Assembly: GCF_013375035.1 (NCBI RefSeq)
Contig: NZ_CP056032.1
Span: 456,001-520,000 of the forward strand
DNA from: Spirosoma sp. KUDC1026
GTDB taxonomy: Bacteria > Bacteroidota > Bacteroidia > Cytophagales > Spirosomataceae
Length of the DNA: 64,000 bases
Direction of reading: 5' to 3'
The notes under the pieces: generated by a model
The model's input: only the letters and a program-made list of their open reading frames with translations
Told to the model about the DNA's origin: nothing
The model's database searches: none
In this document: one piece after another, positions 33,530-42,639 of the stretch
Numbering within the stretch: position 1 is the first letter of the stretch
Layout: every line of letters begins with the position of its first letter
Translations under genes and position numbers: made by a program

Positions 33530-34057
33530 TTAGAACTGCTTAATGTTTACTTCAGCAGCTCCTGAAGTTTTTAGAATCTGCTCAATGTCTGCCTCAGGAA
33601 GATTATTCTTACTCAGGTCAATAGCCATAGCAAATTTGTTGTCAGTCGTCCGCAGATCGTACATCAATGGCTTTGTTGTGGGTCCAAGTCCATTTGAAAT
33701 CAGAAACGTACCAACCATTCCCAGGGCGCTGAACAAAACTGTCAGCTCAAAAATAACGGGAACATAAATCACTGGTGAGTACGAATCTTTCCCCCCTACG
33801 ATCATTGGCCAGTCGAAACTTTCCGTGTAAGCGGTTAATAACAGCGCTGTCGTCGTTCCTGTCAGTCCGAAAAGGAAGGCAGCGATACCCAGCCGGGAGC
33901 GGGGGTGCCCAAGGGCTACGTCTAATCCGTGAATTGGGAAAGGCGAATACACTTCCTGGATACGAACGCCCGCCTTCTTAACTTTTTTAACGGCTTCGAG
34001 CACTACGTCGTCATCATCGTAGATACCGACTAAGAATTTACCGTTTACGTCTGACAT
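33530..34057 (-). CDS. actD: Alternative complex III subunit ActD (DUF3341)
   Basis: 175 residues: a soluble N-terminal ferredoxin-like part (FLVGIYDDDDVVLEAVKKVKKAG), then two transmembrane helices (IAAFLFGLTGTTTALLLTAY and VPVIFELTVLFSALGMVGTFL). This is the DUF3341 layout of ActD. No metal-binding motif, as expected. It sits between actC and actE. Confidence 0.92.
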   Translation of the reverse strand: MSDVNGKFLVGIYDDDDVVLEAVKKVKKAGVRIQEVYSPFPIHGLDVALGHPRSRLGIAAFLFGLTGTTTALLLTAYTESFDWPMIVGGKDSYSPVIYVPVIFELTVLFSALGMVGTFLISNGLGPTTKPLMYDLRTTDNKFAMAIDLSKNNLPEADIEQILKTSGAAEVNIKQF

Positions 34058-34119
34058 GTTCAGTGCTTATTCAGTTTTTAAAATGTAAGCCCGGAGCCCT
34101 TCAACTCCAGGCTTATTAG

Positions 34120-35550
34120 TTATTCTGCGTCTTTGTTAAATGTTGGGTTCGTAACGCGTTCCCCTTTAGCCACACCCGATACAGAAGCTGGTAATTTCTC
34201 GGACGAAGACTTGATGACCGTTTTGACTTCAGCCATGTTCACAACTGGGAGGAACTTTGAGAAAGCCAGGAACAGCGTGAAGAACAGACCGAATGAGAAA
34301 ATGTAGTCACTGATATCAAACAGGGTTGGGTGGAACATCGCCCAGCTTGATGGCAGGTAATCACGGTGCAACGACGATACGATAATTACGAAACGTTCGA
34401 ACCACATACCAATGTTTACCACAACAGACAGCACGAACGTCCATACAATGCTCCGGCGGATTGCGCGCGACCAGAACAGCTGTGGCGAAATTACGTTACA
34501 GGTCATCATTGCCCAGTACGCCCACCAGTAAGGACCAGTAGCCCGGTTGATGAAAGTGTATGATTCGAACTCATTACCCGAATACCAGGCAATGAAGAAC
34601 TCTGTCAGATAGGCAACCCCTACGATCGAACCTGTCAGCGTAATGACTTTGTTCATCGACTCGATGTGCTCGAGGGTGATGTAATCTTCTAGACGGAATA
34701 CCACCCGGATGATCAGCATCAGGTTTTGCACCATGGCAAAGCCAGAGAAGATAGCACCAGCAACGAAGTAAGGAGGGAAAATCGTGGTGTGCCAGCCGGG
34801 AATAACCGACGTAGCAAAGTCCATACTCACAATCGTGTGTACTGAAAGTACGAGTGGGGTCGACAGACCAGCCAGGATCAAACTGATATACTCATAGCGA
34901 GCCCAAGTTTTAGCCGAACCGTTCCAGCCCAGCGAGAAAGCGCCGTAGATGTAACGAGATACTTTACTCCGGGCGCGGTCACGAATCGTAGCCAGATCAG
35001 GTAGCAGACCCATGTACCAGAAAACCAGCGAAACGGTGAAGTACGTGCTAATAGCAAATACGTCCCATACCAGTGGCGACTTGAAGTTCACCCACAATGA
35101 ACCGAACGTATTCGGTAATGGTAGCGCCCAGTAGGCCAACCAGGGGCGGCCCATGTGCATCAGAATAAAGGTTGCTGCGCACATAACGGCGAAAATCGTC
35201 ATAGCTTCAGCCGCCCGGTTTACAGCCGTCCGCCATTTCTGACGGAACAGGAGAAGAATAGCGGAGATTAGTGTTCCGGCGTGACCGATACCTACCCACC
35301 ATACGAAGTTGGTAATGTCCCAGGCCCAGCCGATCGACTTGTTGAGTCCCCAAACGCCCAATCCTTCCCACCAGGTCCAGAAGACACAGGCAGTACCGTA
35401 AATAAGCACAACAACAGCAATGGAGAAAGCAATCGTCCACTCACGAGTAGGGCTTCCTTCCACCTGCTTACTAATATCCTCCGTCACGTCGGCATAGGTC
35501 TTACCGCCGGTGACAAGGGGAGTTCTTACAGCTGATGTTACATGCGACAT
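34120..35550 (-). CDS. actC: Alternative complex III subunit ActC (NrfD-like quinol-binding)
   Basis: 476 residues with ten predicted helices of the PolysulfideReductase/NrfD type (GLNKSIGWAWDITNFVWWVGIGHAGTLISAILLL; later GWHTTIFPPYFVAGAIFSGFAMV and WFERFVIIVSSLHRDYLPSSW). ActC provides the quinol-oxidation site beside the iron-sulfur protein ActB. No heme ligands are needed. It starts 89 bases after the actB stop, the longest gap in the act operon, with no clear terminator or promoter there. Confidence 0.93.
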   Translation of the reverse strand: MSHVTSAVRTPLVTGGKTYADVTEDISKQVEGSPTREWTIAFSIAVVVLIYGTACVFWTWWEGLGVWGLNKSIGWAWDITNFVWWVGIGHAGTLISAILLLFRQKWRTAVNRAAEAMTIFAVMCAATFILMHMGRPWLAYWALPLPNTFGSLWVNFKSPLVWDVFAISTYFTVSLVFWYMGLLPDLATIRDRARSKVSRYIYGAFSLGWNGSAKTWARYEYISLILAGLSTPLVLSVHTIVSMDFATSVIPGWHTTIFPPYFVAGAIFSGFAMVQNLMLIIRVVFRLEDYITLEHIESMNKVITLTGSIVGVAYLTEFFIAWYSGNEFESYTFINRATGPYWWAYWAMMTCNVISPQLFWSRAIRRSIVWTFVLSVVVNIGMWFERFVIIVSSLHRDYLPSSWAMFHPTLFDISDYIFSFGLFFTLFLAFSKFLPVVNMAEVKTVIKSSSEKLPASVSGVAKGERVTNPTFNKDAE

Positions 35551-35638
35551 ATTCTTACTTTAGTTTTATTCGATTCACGTTACACGATCAAAGCGATTAC
35601 GATTACAGAGCGTAACGCGTTGTCACATTTTATTGAGG

Positions 35639-38600
35639 TTACGCATGCGACTCCTGACGGGTCTCCTGCTTAGGCATTTCGTCCTTGTTGCGGATTTTTG
35701 TCAGGTACGAGATTTGTGGTCTCACGTTAATTTCTTCCAGGACGTGGAACGCACGGCCTTCGATCTCTTCCTGAAGCATTTTAGAAATTGTGCTTTCAGG
35801 ATTATTCATGTCACCGAATACAATAGCGTTCGTTGGGCAGCCCTGCGAGCAGGCAGTCTGCACTTCATCAGGCATTAACCGGCGACGTTCTTTTTTCGCG
35901 GTTAGTTTGCCTTCCTGAATGCGTTGTACGCAGAATGAGCATTTCTCAATAACCCCACGCGACCGAACGGTTACGTCTGGATTGATCTGCATTTTGCCCA
36001 GATCATTATTGAAGTTGTAATCGAAATTCTCGTTATCTGGGTATTTAAACCAGTTGAAACGACGCACTTTGTAAGGGCAGTTGTTCGCGCAGTAACGGGT
36101 TCCGACGCACCGGTTGTAGGTCATCTGATTGAGACCTTCTGTGCTATGAGTCGTTGCCAATACTGGACAAACCGTTTCGCAGGGTGCATTGCTGCAGTGC
36201 TGACACAGCATTGGTTGGAACGTAACCTCTGGGTTAGCTGATGCTACTTCCAGACCGCGTACATCTTCAGCATCCGCATCGCTGCTGTAATAGCGGTCAA
36301 TACGCAGCCAGTGCATTTCCCGACGATTCAGCACTTCTTGACGTCCAACAACGGCAATGTTGTTCTCGGCTTGGCAGGCAATGACGCAGGAACCACAGCC
36401 GAAGCAGGAGTTCAGATCAATAACCATACCCCATGAATGGTTTGGCTTACCGTATCCATTCCAGAGCGAAATCTCGTCGGCTTGTTTTTCGCCTTCCGAA
36501 GTATGAACAATGGGTTCGTAACGACCCGCTTTCGGGTTCTTTTTGTAATCAGCCAGTTTAGCTTCCTGCAGTACTGCCCGACGGCCCATTACCGTTTCGT
36601 GCGTTTGGGTCTGCGCAATTTCGCGGCTGCCACTAGCTTTCTCGACTTTCGCACTAACTGACGACAGATTCAGATACCCATTTACAAATGAAGCAAATGG
36701 GTACATGTTTTTACCAACGCCGTTAGCCGCTTTGCCAGCTTTTTCGCGGCCATAGCCGATAGCTACTGATACAGTGTTGTCAGCCTGACCTGGTTGGATC
36801 AGGACAGGCAGTTCAACCGATTTGTTACCAACCGTGATTGTAACCAAATCGTTTTGTGACAAATCCATATCGTGAGCCGTCTTCTGCGAAATGGCTGCGT
36901 AGTTGTCCCAACACGCTTTCGACACGGGATCCGGCATTTCCTGCAGCCATGGGTTGTTGGCCATAAAGCCAGTTCCCATTACTGGTTTTTCATACAGAGA
37001 CAGTTCCATGCCGGTCGACGGCTTGTAACGTTGTGCGATAGCCGAAGCGGCAGCAGCCGTGTTTCCGGCATACGTAGCATCACCAGCGGCTGGTGCAGCA
37101 GTTGGCTCAAATACGCCATCGTGCAGCGATTTAACCCAGAACTCATCGAACGAACCAAAGCCAGAAGCTTTTGGATAGTAGTTTGAACGCCAGAAATTCT
37201 TCAGGAATGTCTGGAAGTCACTTGGCTGTCCAGCCCATTTCAGTAGGCTAGACTGGAACTGACGGGTTTTGAAGATATTCGTGATAGCAGGCTGCGCCAG
37301 GCTATAGAATCCTTGTTTTGGTTCAGCATCATTCCAGCACTCCAAGTAATGAGGAGCAGGGGCGATGTATTTTGCCAGAGAAGCCGTTTCGTCAGCGCGA
37401 TCAGCAAACGAAACAGAAAGTTTAGCTTTTGGCAGTGCTTCGGCCAACTCAGCTCCCCGTGGGTGATCATAAACTGGGTTTGACTCAAAGAAGAACACAG
37501 CGCCCACACGGCCAGCTTTTGCCTCGTCGATGAATGCGTTCATCTGAACGTCGCTACCCTGCGCGTAGTTGACAGGAGCATTCAGATTGATAATTGAATC
37601 GTAAGCACCCAACAGAGAGTTCAGCGCGTTGACCAGCACCTGAACGTTAGGATCGTTAGAACCTGCCATCACCACGGCGCGGCCCCGCGAACGAGCCAGG
37701 TCACTAGCTGCTTTGTCCAGATTATCGACCGTAATGCTTGGCGCGCTCACAGACGTACCGCCCAACTTAGCCGCTACTTTATTGTACAGAGCGGCTACAA
37801 CCAGACCTTCCTGTGAAGGTTTGATCGCTGTTCTGTAATCTGCGTTAGCCCCCGTCAGTGACAAACCAGTTTCAAACTGGTAGTGACGTGACATGTCGGT
37901 TTTCGTTTTGCTTACCCGACGTGTGGCTGCGTAATCAATTGCGTTTTCGTTCGAAGCGATGCCCGAGCCTAGGAAGTCAGAGCAGATACCGACAATGGTC
38001 TGCACTCGGCTCAGATTGTACGAAGGGATAACCGCTTTCCCGAACGATAATTGGTTCGCCTGAACGATACCAGCGGCCGAGTTTGCATCATACATGATGT
38101 GGCTCGTCGATGGATACCTCGTTTTGAATGCGGCAACAACGGCTTTGGTAGCCGGACTCAATACTGTTGAGGTAATAAGCCGAATAGCGCCACCCTGTGC
38201 CGCCACCGAACTTAACTGACTAACAATTTCACGGTCGATAGTTGCCCAATCGACGTCCGTTTCGCCCCGTTTTGGACCTTTCAGCTTGTCGTTGTCGTAC
38301 AGCGACAGAACCGAAGCCTGAATCCGAGCACTTGTTCCACCTTTGCTTACACTCGACTGTGGGTTACCCTCAATTTTGATGGGCCGGCCTTCGCGGGTTT
38401 CTACCAGAATACTCGCATAATCTCCACCGTAAGAATAGCTGGAAGCGTAGTAGTCGGAAATAGATGCGAATGAAAGTTCAGGTTTTTTAATATATGGAAT
38501 CGCTTTGTGGACGGGCGTTTCGCAGGCAGCAAGGGACACAGCAGCCATACCAAAACCCATCACTTTCAGGAAGTCGCGACGTTGTGTATTACCACCACCA

Positions 38601-38728
38601 AGCAAACCACCATCCAAATCCGAAGACGTTTCCGGATCAGCAAACTCACTATTGGCATTTTTTACGAAAGTAGCGTCGTTACGTAACTCTTCGACACCTT
38701 TCCAATACCGTTTGGTTGTATTTTCCAT
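35639..38728 (-). CDS. actB: Alternative complex III iron-sulfur subunit ActB
   Basis: 1029 residues. A Tat signal TQRRDFLKVMGFG (R50, R51) is followed by a lipobox-like LAAC (C69), so the protein is exported folded and possibly lipidated. Residues 90-730 are the molybdopterin-oxidoreductase-like domain, which in ActB binds no molybdenum. The C-terminal 300 residues hold the FeS ferredoxin-like domain: CFGCGSCVIAC, CQHCSNAPCETVC, CVGTRYCANNC, then CSFC and CSQGC, matching three 4Fe-4S and one 3Fe-4S cluster. It carries electrons from quinol to the ActA hemes. Confidence 0.95.
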   Translation of the reverse strand: MENTTKRYWKGVEELRNDATFVKNANSEFADPETSSDLDGGLLGGGNTQRRDFLKVMGFGMAAVSLAACETPVHKAIPYIKKPELSFASISDYYASSYSYGGDYASILVETREGRPIKIEGNPQSSVSKGGTSARIQASVLSLYDNDKLKGPKRGETDVDWATIDREIVSQLSSVAAQGGAIRLITSTVLSPATKAVVAAFKTRYPSTSHIMYDANSAAGIVQANQLSFGKAVIPSYNLSRVQTIVGICSDFLGSGIASNENAIDYAATRRVSKTKTDMSRHYQFETGLSLTGANADYRTAIKPSQEGLVVAALYNKVAAKLGGTSVSAPSITVDNLDKAASDLARSRGRAVVMAGSNDPNVQVLVNALNSLLGAYDSIINLNAPVNYAQGSDVQMNAFIDEAKAGRVGAVFFFESNPVYDHPRGAELAEALPKAKLSVSFADRADETASLAKYIAPAPHYLECWNDAEPKQGFYSLAQPAITNIFKTRQFQSSLLKWAGQPSDFQTFLKNFWRSNYYPKASGFGSFDEFWVKSLHDGVFEPTAAPAAGDATYAGNTAAAASAIAQRYKPSTGMELSLYEKPVMGTGFMANNPWLQEMPDPVSKACWDNYAAISQKTAHDMDLSQNDLVTITVGNKSVELPVLIQPGQADNTVSVAIGYGREKAGKAANGVGKNMYPFASFVNGYLNLSSVSAKVEKASGSREIAQTQTHETVMGRRAVLQEAKLADYKKNPKAGRYEPIVHTSEGEKQADEISLWNGYGKPNHSWGMVIDLNSCFGCGSCVIACQAENNIAVVGRQEVLNRREMHWLRIDRYYSSDADAEDVRGLEVASANPEVTFQPMLCQHCSNAPCETVCPVLATTHSTEGLNQMTYNRCVGTRYCANNCPYKVRRFNWFKYPDNENFDYNFNNDLGKMQINPDVTVRSRGVIEKCSFCVQRIQEGKLTAKKERRRLMPDEVQTACSQGCPTNAIVFGDMNNPESTISKMLQEEIEGRAFHVLEEINVRPQISYLTKIRNKDEMPKQETRQESHA

Positions 38729-38764
38729 GCGTATTTATTGCGGTAAGTGTTGGTTGGGTCGATG

Positions 38765-40096
38765 TTAGTAGTGACACTTAGAACATTCCAAACCACCAAT
38801 GTTGGCCACTTTAAGCGGTTCTTTGCTTTGCTTCTGGTGCAATGCAACCAGCTTATCATAATAAGCATTATCTTTTGCATTCACCTCCGTCTTCCGGTGG
38901 CAGTCAATACACCAGCCCATCGTTAAGGACGACCGCTGCTCAACAACTTCCATTTTTTCGATTTCGCCGTGGCAGGTCTGACACTGTACATTACCTACGT
39001 TCACGTGTTGAGCGTGGTTGAAGTAAGCCAGGTCAGGCAGGTTATGAACGCGAATCCATTCAATAGGACGGTTCTGCTCAATAGCTGCGTAAATCTTTTG
39101 AATTTCTGGTGACTCTTTTTTGATTACGCCATGGCAGTTCATACAGATATTAGCGGCAGGAATAGTGGCGCTTTTCCCTTTGTTAACACCAGTATGGCAG
39201 TAGTTACAATCGATTTTGTACTGACCCGCGTGTAGTTTGTGCGAGTAGGCAATTGGCTGCTTAGGTGCATATCCCTGTTGAATACCGATGCTATAAGCGC
39301 CATCCAGTGTTTCTTTCACAGCGACTAACAGGAACAACCAGATCACAATCGAACGGAGCGTCGAGTTGTGAAAAGCGTTCGACATGCCCATGCGGATGCG
39401 CTGGTTCAGCGACGTAGCAGGAACAGCTTCACCTTCGGCCGTAGGAGCTACTGCTTTAGACAGGATCGTTACGATAGCTAGCAGAACAGCCAGTACCAGC
39501 ACCATTACGACTAACAGAGCGACTAGAACCACAGTGAATAGTTCAGATGGGCCAGAAGCTGCATTGCCTCCATTCTGAGCAGCAGAACCACCACCACCTG
39601 TTTCCTGGGCCTGGCCGGCACCTCCTACCGTTGCTGTTGGTGGAGCGCTAGCCTGTTCAACGTAAGCCAAGATTCCGTCAATATCTTCATTAGATAAGCT
39701 GGGGAAGCTCGTCATCTGAATTTGACCGAACTTATTGAAAACCTGGTTGGCGTAGGCATCACCACTGGCAATAACTGCCGATGAGTTTTTGATCCATTTG
39801 TACAGCCATTCTTTTCCAGGGGCACGTTGTTGAATACCTTTCAGACCAGGGCCAACAACGGTTTCCTCAGTTACAGCGTGACACTGAGCACAGTTATTAT
39901 TAAACAGCGTTTTTCCTTTTTCGGCATCACCACCTCCTCCGCCACCTGCGGGTGTAGCTGCAGCTGGGCCGCCACCCCCGCCACTATTGCTCCCATCAGT
40001 CGACGATGCTGGATCCTGTGCATGAAGTTGACCAGCACTAAATCCTATGGCTAACCATAAAGCAACAACTCCGTAAAGCTTGGATAAGCGACTCAT
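38765..40096 (-). CDS. actA: Alternative complex III multiheme cytochrome c ActA
   Basis: 443 residues from the ATG at 40096, which gives a clean signal peptide (LYGVVALWLAIGFSAGQLHA). ATG 40129 is also possible; the farthest upstream in-frame start (40168) lies before the predicted transcription start. A Gly/Ala/Ser linker leads to a cytochrome c class I domain (CAQCH, 69-73), a helix (about 187-213), another helix near 247-262, then five CxxCH motifs (297, 318, 372, 396, 438). Six hemes in all. ActA is the electron wire of the complex. First gene of the cluster. Confidence 0.92.
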   Translation of the reverse strand: MSRLSKLYGVVALWLAIGFSAGQLHAQDPASSTDGSNSGGGGGPAAATPAGGGGGGDAEKGKTLFNNNCAQCHAVTEETVVGPGLKGIQQRAPGKEWLYKWIKNSSAVIASGDAYANQVFNKFGQIQMTSFPSLSNEDIDGILAYVEQASAPPTATVGGAGQAQETGGGGSAAQNGGNAASGPSELFTVVLVALLVVMVLVLAVLLAIVTILSKAVAPTAEGEAVPATSLNQRIRMGMSNAFHNSTLRSIVIWLFLLVAVKETLDGAYSIGIQQGYAPKQPIAYSHKLHAGQYKIDCNYCHTGVNKGKSATIPAANICMNCHGVIKKESPEIQKIYAAIEQNRPIEWIRVHNLPDLAYFNHAQHVNVGNVQCQTCHGEIEKMEVVEQRSSLTMGWCIDCHRKTEVNAKDNAYYDKLVALHQKQSKEPLKVANIGGLECSKCHY

Positions 40097-40156
40097 TTTA
40101 TGAACTATATTTATTGAGTTGTTCAACATGACCACAACTGACTTTTCATTGGTCCA

Positions 40157-40188
40157 CAAAAGTAGCACACGAATGCTGTATAGGCAAA
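40157..40188 (-). promoter_or_regulatory. Consensus promoter of the act-cox cluster
   Basis: On the minus strand TTTG (40188-40185), a 20-base spacer and TACTTTTG (40164-40157) match the Bacteroidota primary sigma consensus exactly. The predicted start of transcription is near 40150, 20 to 50 bases before the candidate actA start codons. Confidence 0.8.
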
Positions 40189-40304
40189 AGGTGCTATTCA
40201 GATATTTGATCTCTGATTTTTTATTTATATCGTTTCTAATTAAGCACTGAACAAAATCGCCTTGACTGCTGGAAATTGATCAAGAAATAGCAGGTGAGAA
40301 AAAA

Positions 40305-40353
40305 AAAGTGCTCCTGAATCAGCTCATTGTTGGCTTCAATTCGGGAGCACTTT
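40305..40353 (-). terminator. Terminator after tRNA-Cys
   Basis: A 15-bp stem (10 perfect pairs AAAGTGCTCC/GGAGCACTTT at 40305-40314 and 40344-40353, plus four more pairs and one G-U) with a 19-base loop. On the minus strand it is followed by a run of nine Ts. It insulates the tRNA from the actA promoter downstream. Confidence 0.85.
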
Positions 40354-40383
40354 ATTACAGAAACAAATTGTTCTGATTTGATG

Positions 40384-40454
40384 AGGTTCCGAGCGGATTC
40401 GAACCGCTGTACGAGGTTTTGCAGACCTCTGCCTAGCCACTCGGCCACGGAACC
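40384..40454 (-). tRNA. tRNA-Cys (GCA)
   Basis: On the minus strand a full cloverleaf of 71 bases: acceptor stem GGTTCCG/CGGAACC, a 3-bp D stem, anticodon arm GAGGT-CTGCAAA-ACCTC with anticodon GCA, and T arm AGCGG-TTCGAAT-CCGCT. The discriminator base is U73, the tRNA-Cys identity element. No CCA end is encoded. A TATGTTTG -7 box lies 39-46 bases upstream and a strong terminator follows. Confidence 0.95.
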
Positions 40455-40492
40455 GGATACCGTTTACATGACAGCTCATGCATTCGGGAGTG

Positions 40493-40500
40493 CAAACATA
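40493..40500 (-). promoter_or_regulatory. Candidate -7 box for tRNA-Cys
   Basis: Minus-strand TATGTTTG fits TAnnTTTG, giving a leader of about 30 bases before the tRNA. No TTTG at the usual -33 spacing. Confidence 0.45.
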
Positions 40501-40569
40501 CGCTTTTCTTATTAAGAACCCATTGGGATGAGTTAATTTTTCTTTGGCCTTCACAGGATCTGAAAACAA

Positions 40570-40603
40570 AACTCCCCCAGCATCCTGCGACGCTGGGGGA
40601 GTT
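40570..40603 (-). terminator. Rho-independent terminator of rpsA
   Basis: A 12-bp perfect GC-rich stem (40570-40581 with 40592-40603) and a 10-base loop, followed on the minus strand by TTTTGTTTT. It lies 23 bases after the rpsA stop. Confidence 0.9.
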
Positions 40604-40625
40604 ATAATCAACCTACGTAACTGAA

Positions 40626-42413
40626 TTAGTTACGGCCTTCCATCTGTTCTTTCAGGGCAGCCAGTGCGTCCAGATCACCTAGGGTTGCACCACGATCTGA
40701 CTGGTTCGAAGTCGAGGTCGTTTTAGCAGGCGCAGCTTTTGGCTGTTTCGGCTCTTTAACGGGCTCATTCTTCTCCTGCCACGTTTTCGTGTGCGACAGC
40801 ATAATGCGTTTTTCTTCTTTCGAGAACTCCGTCACTTTGAAGTCCAGCGTTTCACCAACTTCAGCGAACGTACCATCTTCTTTCGACAGGTTTTTCAGCG
40901 ACGAGAAACCTTCGATACCGTAAGGCAATTCAAGGGTAGCCATTTTGTCGTTTTTGCTGATGATGGTACAACGGTGAATCGTACCAACGGCAAAGACAGA
41001 CTCAAACGTATCCCATGGGTTCTCTTCGAGTTGCTTGTGGCCCAGGGCCAGACGACGGTTTTCGATGTCCAGTTCCAGAACAACTACCTCCAGGTTTTCG
41101 CCAACTTTGATGAAATCCGATGGGTGTTTGATTTTCTTGGTCCAAGACAGATCCGATACGTGTACCAGACCATCAATACCTTCTTCCAGTTCCAGGAACA
41201 GGCCGAAGTTCGTCAGGTTACGAACAACGCCCGTGTGCTTCGTGCCAACGGCGTATTTCGAACGCAGTTCTGGACGAGTCCATGGATCTTCAGTCAGTTG
41301 TTTGATACCCAGCGACATTTTCCGCTCGTTGCGATCCAGTGTCAGCACGACTGCTTCAACTTCGTCACCAACTTTCAGGAATTCCTGTGGGTTACGCAGG
41401 TGCTGCGACCACGACATTTCTGATACGTGGATCAGACCTTCAACGCCTGGCATGATTTCCAGGAAGGCGCCGTAATCAGCAACGTTAACGATTTTGCCTT
41501 TTACTTTCGAACCAACCTGTACGTCTTCTGGCAGTGCATCCCATGGGTGCGCCTGCAGTTGTTTCATACCCAGCGAGATACGTTTCTTGTCTTCGTCGAA
41601 GTCAAGAACAACCACGTTAACTTTCTGGTCGAGGTGCAGAACCTCAGATGGGTGGCTGATACGACCCCACGAGATATCCGTGATGTGCAGCAGGCCATCA
41701 ACACCACCAAGATCGATGAATACACCGAAGTTGGTCATGTTTTTGATAACGCCTTCCAGTACCTGACCTTTTTCGAGGTTGTTCAGGATCTGAGCGCGTT
41801 GTGCTTCGAGGTCTTTTTCGATCAGGACTTTGTGCGAAACGACTACGTTATCGTTCGCGTAGTTGATCTTAACGACCTTAACTTCCATTTTCTTACCAAC
41901 GAATACGTCGAAGTCACGGATTGGCTTAACGTCAATCTGCGAACCTGGCAAGAACGCTTCGATGCCAAAAATATCAACGATCAGACCACCTTTCGTCCGG
42001 CGTTTTACGAAGCCGTCGATAACGAGGTCTTCGTCCAGCGCTTTCTGAATTTTCTGCCAAGCCGTGATTACTTTCGCTTTCTTACGCGACAGCACCAGCT
42101 GACCATTGGGGTCTTCCTGATTTTCTACGTAAACCTCCACTTCGTCGCCCATTTTCAGTTCCGGCATGTCGCGGAATTCTGAAGCTGGCACAAGCCCGTC
42201 CGATTTGAAGCCAATGTTGAGCAGCACCTCACGGTCTGTAATGCCCACCACGGTTCCCATTACCACTTCTTTCTCTTTTACTTCCGACAGGGTATTGTCG
42301 TACATTTCCAGCATCCGGTCACGCTCGGTGTCCGAATAGCCGCTCCCAAAACCTTTGTTGTCTGCCCGGTCCCAATCAAATGCCGGTAGTTCGCGCTGCT
42401 GCGTTTTGCTCAT
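40626..42413 (-). CDS. rpsA: 30S ribosomal protein S1
   Basis: 595 residues with six S1 RNA-binding repeats. The first two are divergent (GTVVGITDREVLLNIG, and DGFVKRRTKGGLIVDIFGIEAFLPGSQ) and the next four regular (each with a G-x-FxE/D-L-xGIDGLVHVSD-SW form). The C-terminal 50 residues are a Pro/Ala/Lys/Ser linker and an acidic short helix (LGDLDALAALKEQME). S1 helps unfold mRNA on the ribosome, which may matter in Bacteroidota that rarely use Shine-Dalgarno pairing. TATCTTTG -7 box about 95 bases upstream; own terminator downstream. Confidence 0.96.
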   Translation of the reverse strand: MSKTQQRELPAFDWDRADNKGFGSGYSDTERDRMLEMYDNTLSEVKEKEVVMGTVVGITDREVLLNIGFKSDGLVPASEFRDMPELKMGDEVEVYVENQEDPNGQLVLSRKKAKVITAWQKIQKALDEDLVIDGFVKRRTKGGLIVDIFGIEAFLPGSQIDVKPIRDFDVFVGKKMEVKVVKINYANDNVVVSHKVLIEKDLEAQRAQILNNLEKGQVLEGVIKNMTNFGVFIDLGGVDGLLHITDISWGRISHPSEVLHLDQKVNVVVLDFDEDKKRISLGMKQLQAHPWDALPEDVQVGSKVKGKIVNVADYGAFLEIMPGVEGLIHVSEMSWSQHLRNPQEFLKVGDEVEAVVLTLDRNERKMSLGIKQLTEDPWTRPELRSKYAVGTKHTGVVRNLTNFGLFLELEEGIDGLVHVSDLSWTKKIKHPSDFIKVGENLEVVVLELDIENRRLALGHKQLEENPWDTFESVFAVGTIHRCTIISKNDKMATLELPYGIEGFSSLKNLSKEDGTFAEVGETLDFKVTEFSKEEKRIMLSHTKTWQEKNEPVKEPKQPKAAPAKTTSTSNQSDRGATLGDLDALAALKEQMEGRN

Positions 42414-42507
42414 AAAAATGGTTTCCTGACCCCCTCAGTACATCAGCCCGTGGGTCAATGGCGGACTGACTTTTGGTTGATTTTTTTTTGCGTTCGCAAA
42501 AGGACTG

Positions 42508-42515
42508 CAAAGATA
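42508..42515 (-). promoter_or_regulatory. Candidate -7 box for rpsA
   Basis: Minus-strand TATCTTTG, a full TAnnTTTG match, about 95 bases before the rpsA ATG. The -33 region is T-rich but has no exact TTTG at 19-21 bases. Confidence 0.5.
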
Positions 42516-42569
42516 GCAAATGCGCTGTTAAAAAAGTTTCTATAACCCAAAACTCTTTGAGTTAGAGGA

Positions 42570-42630
42570 AAAAGCAGCCGGGTGCGGATAAAAGAAGCCA
42601 TAGCTCTTTTGTCCGCACCCGGCTGCTTTT
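42570..42630 (-). terminator. Long hairpin terminator after the HNH gene
   Basis: A 26-bp stem (42570-42595 with 42605-42630; 19 perfect GC-rich pairs, then one G-U and six more pairs) and a 9-base loop. On the minus strand the stem ends in a TTTTT tract. Confidence 0.9.
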
Positions 42631-42639
42631 GTGTGATTG

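Noticed and set aside
40097..40168. Longer N-terminus for ActA (starts at 40168 or 40129)
   Set aside because: The 40168 codon lies upstream of the predicted transcription start; the 40096 ATG gives a standard signal peptide. 40129 remains possible.
40791..42182. Long plus-strand open frames (210 and 251 residues)
   Set aside because: Antisense shadows of rpsA; strong codon bias of S1 keeps the opposite frames open.
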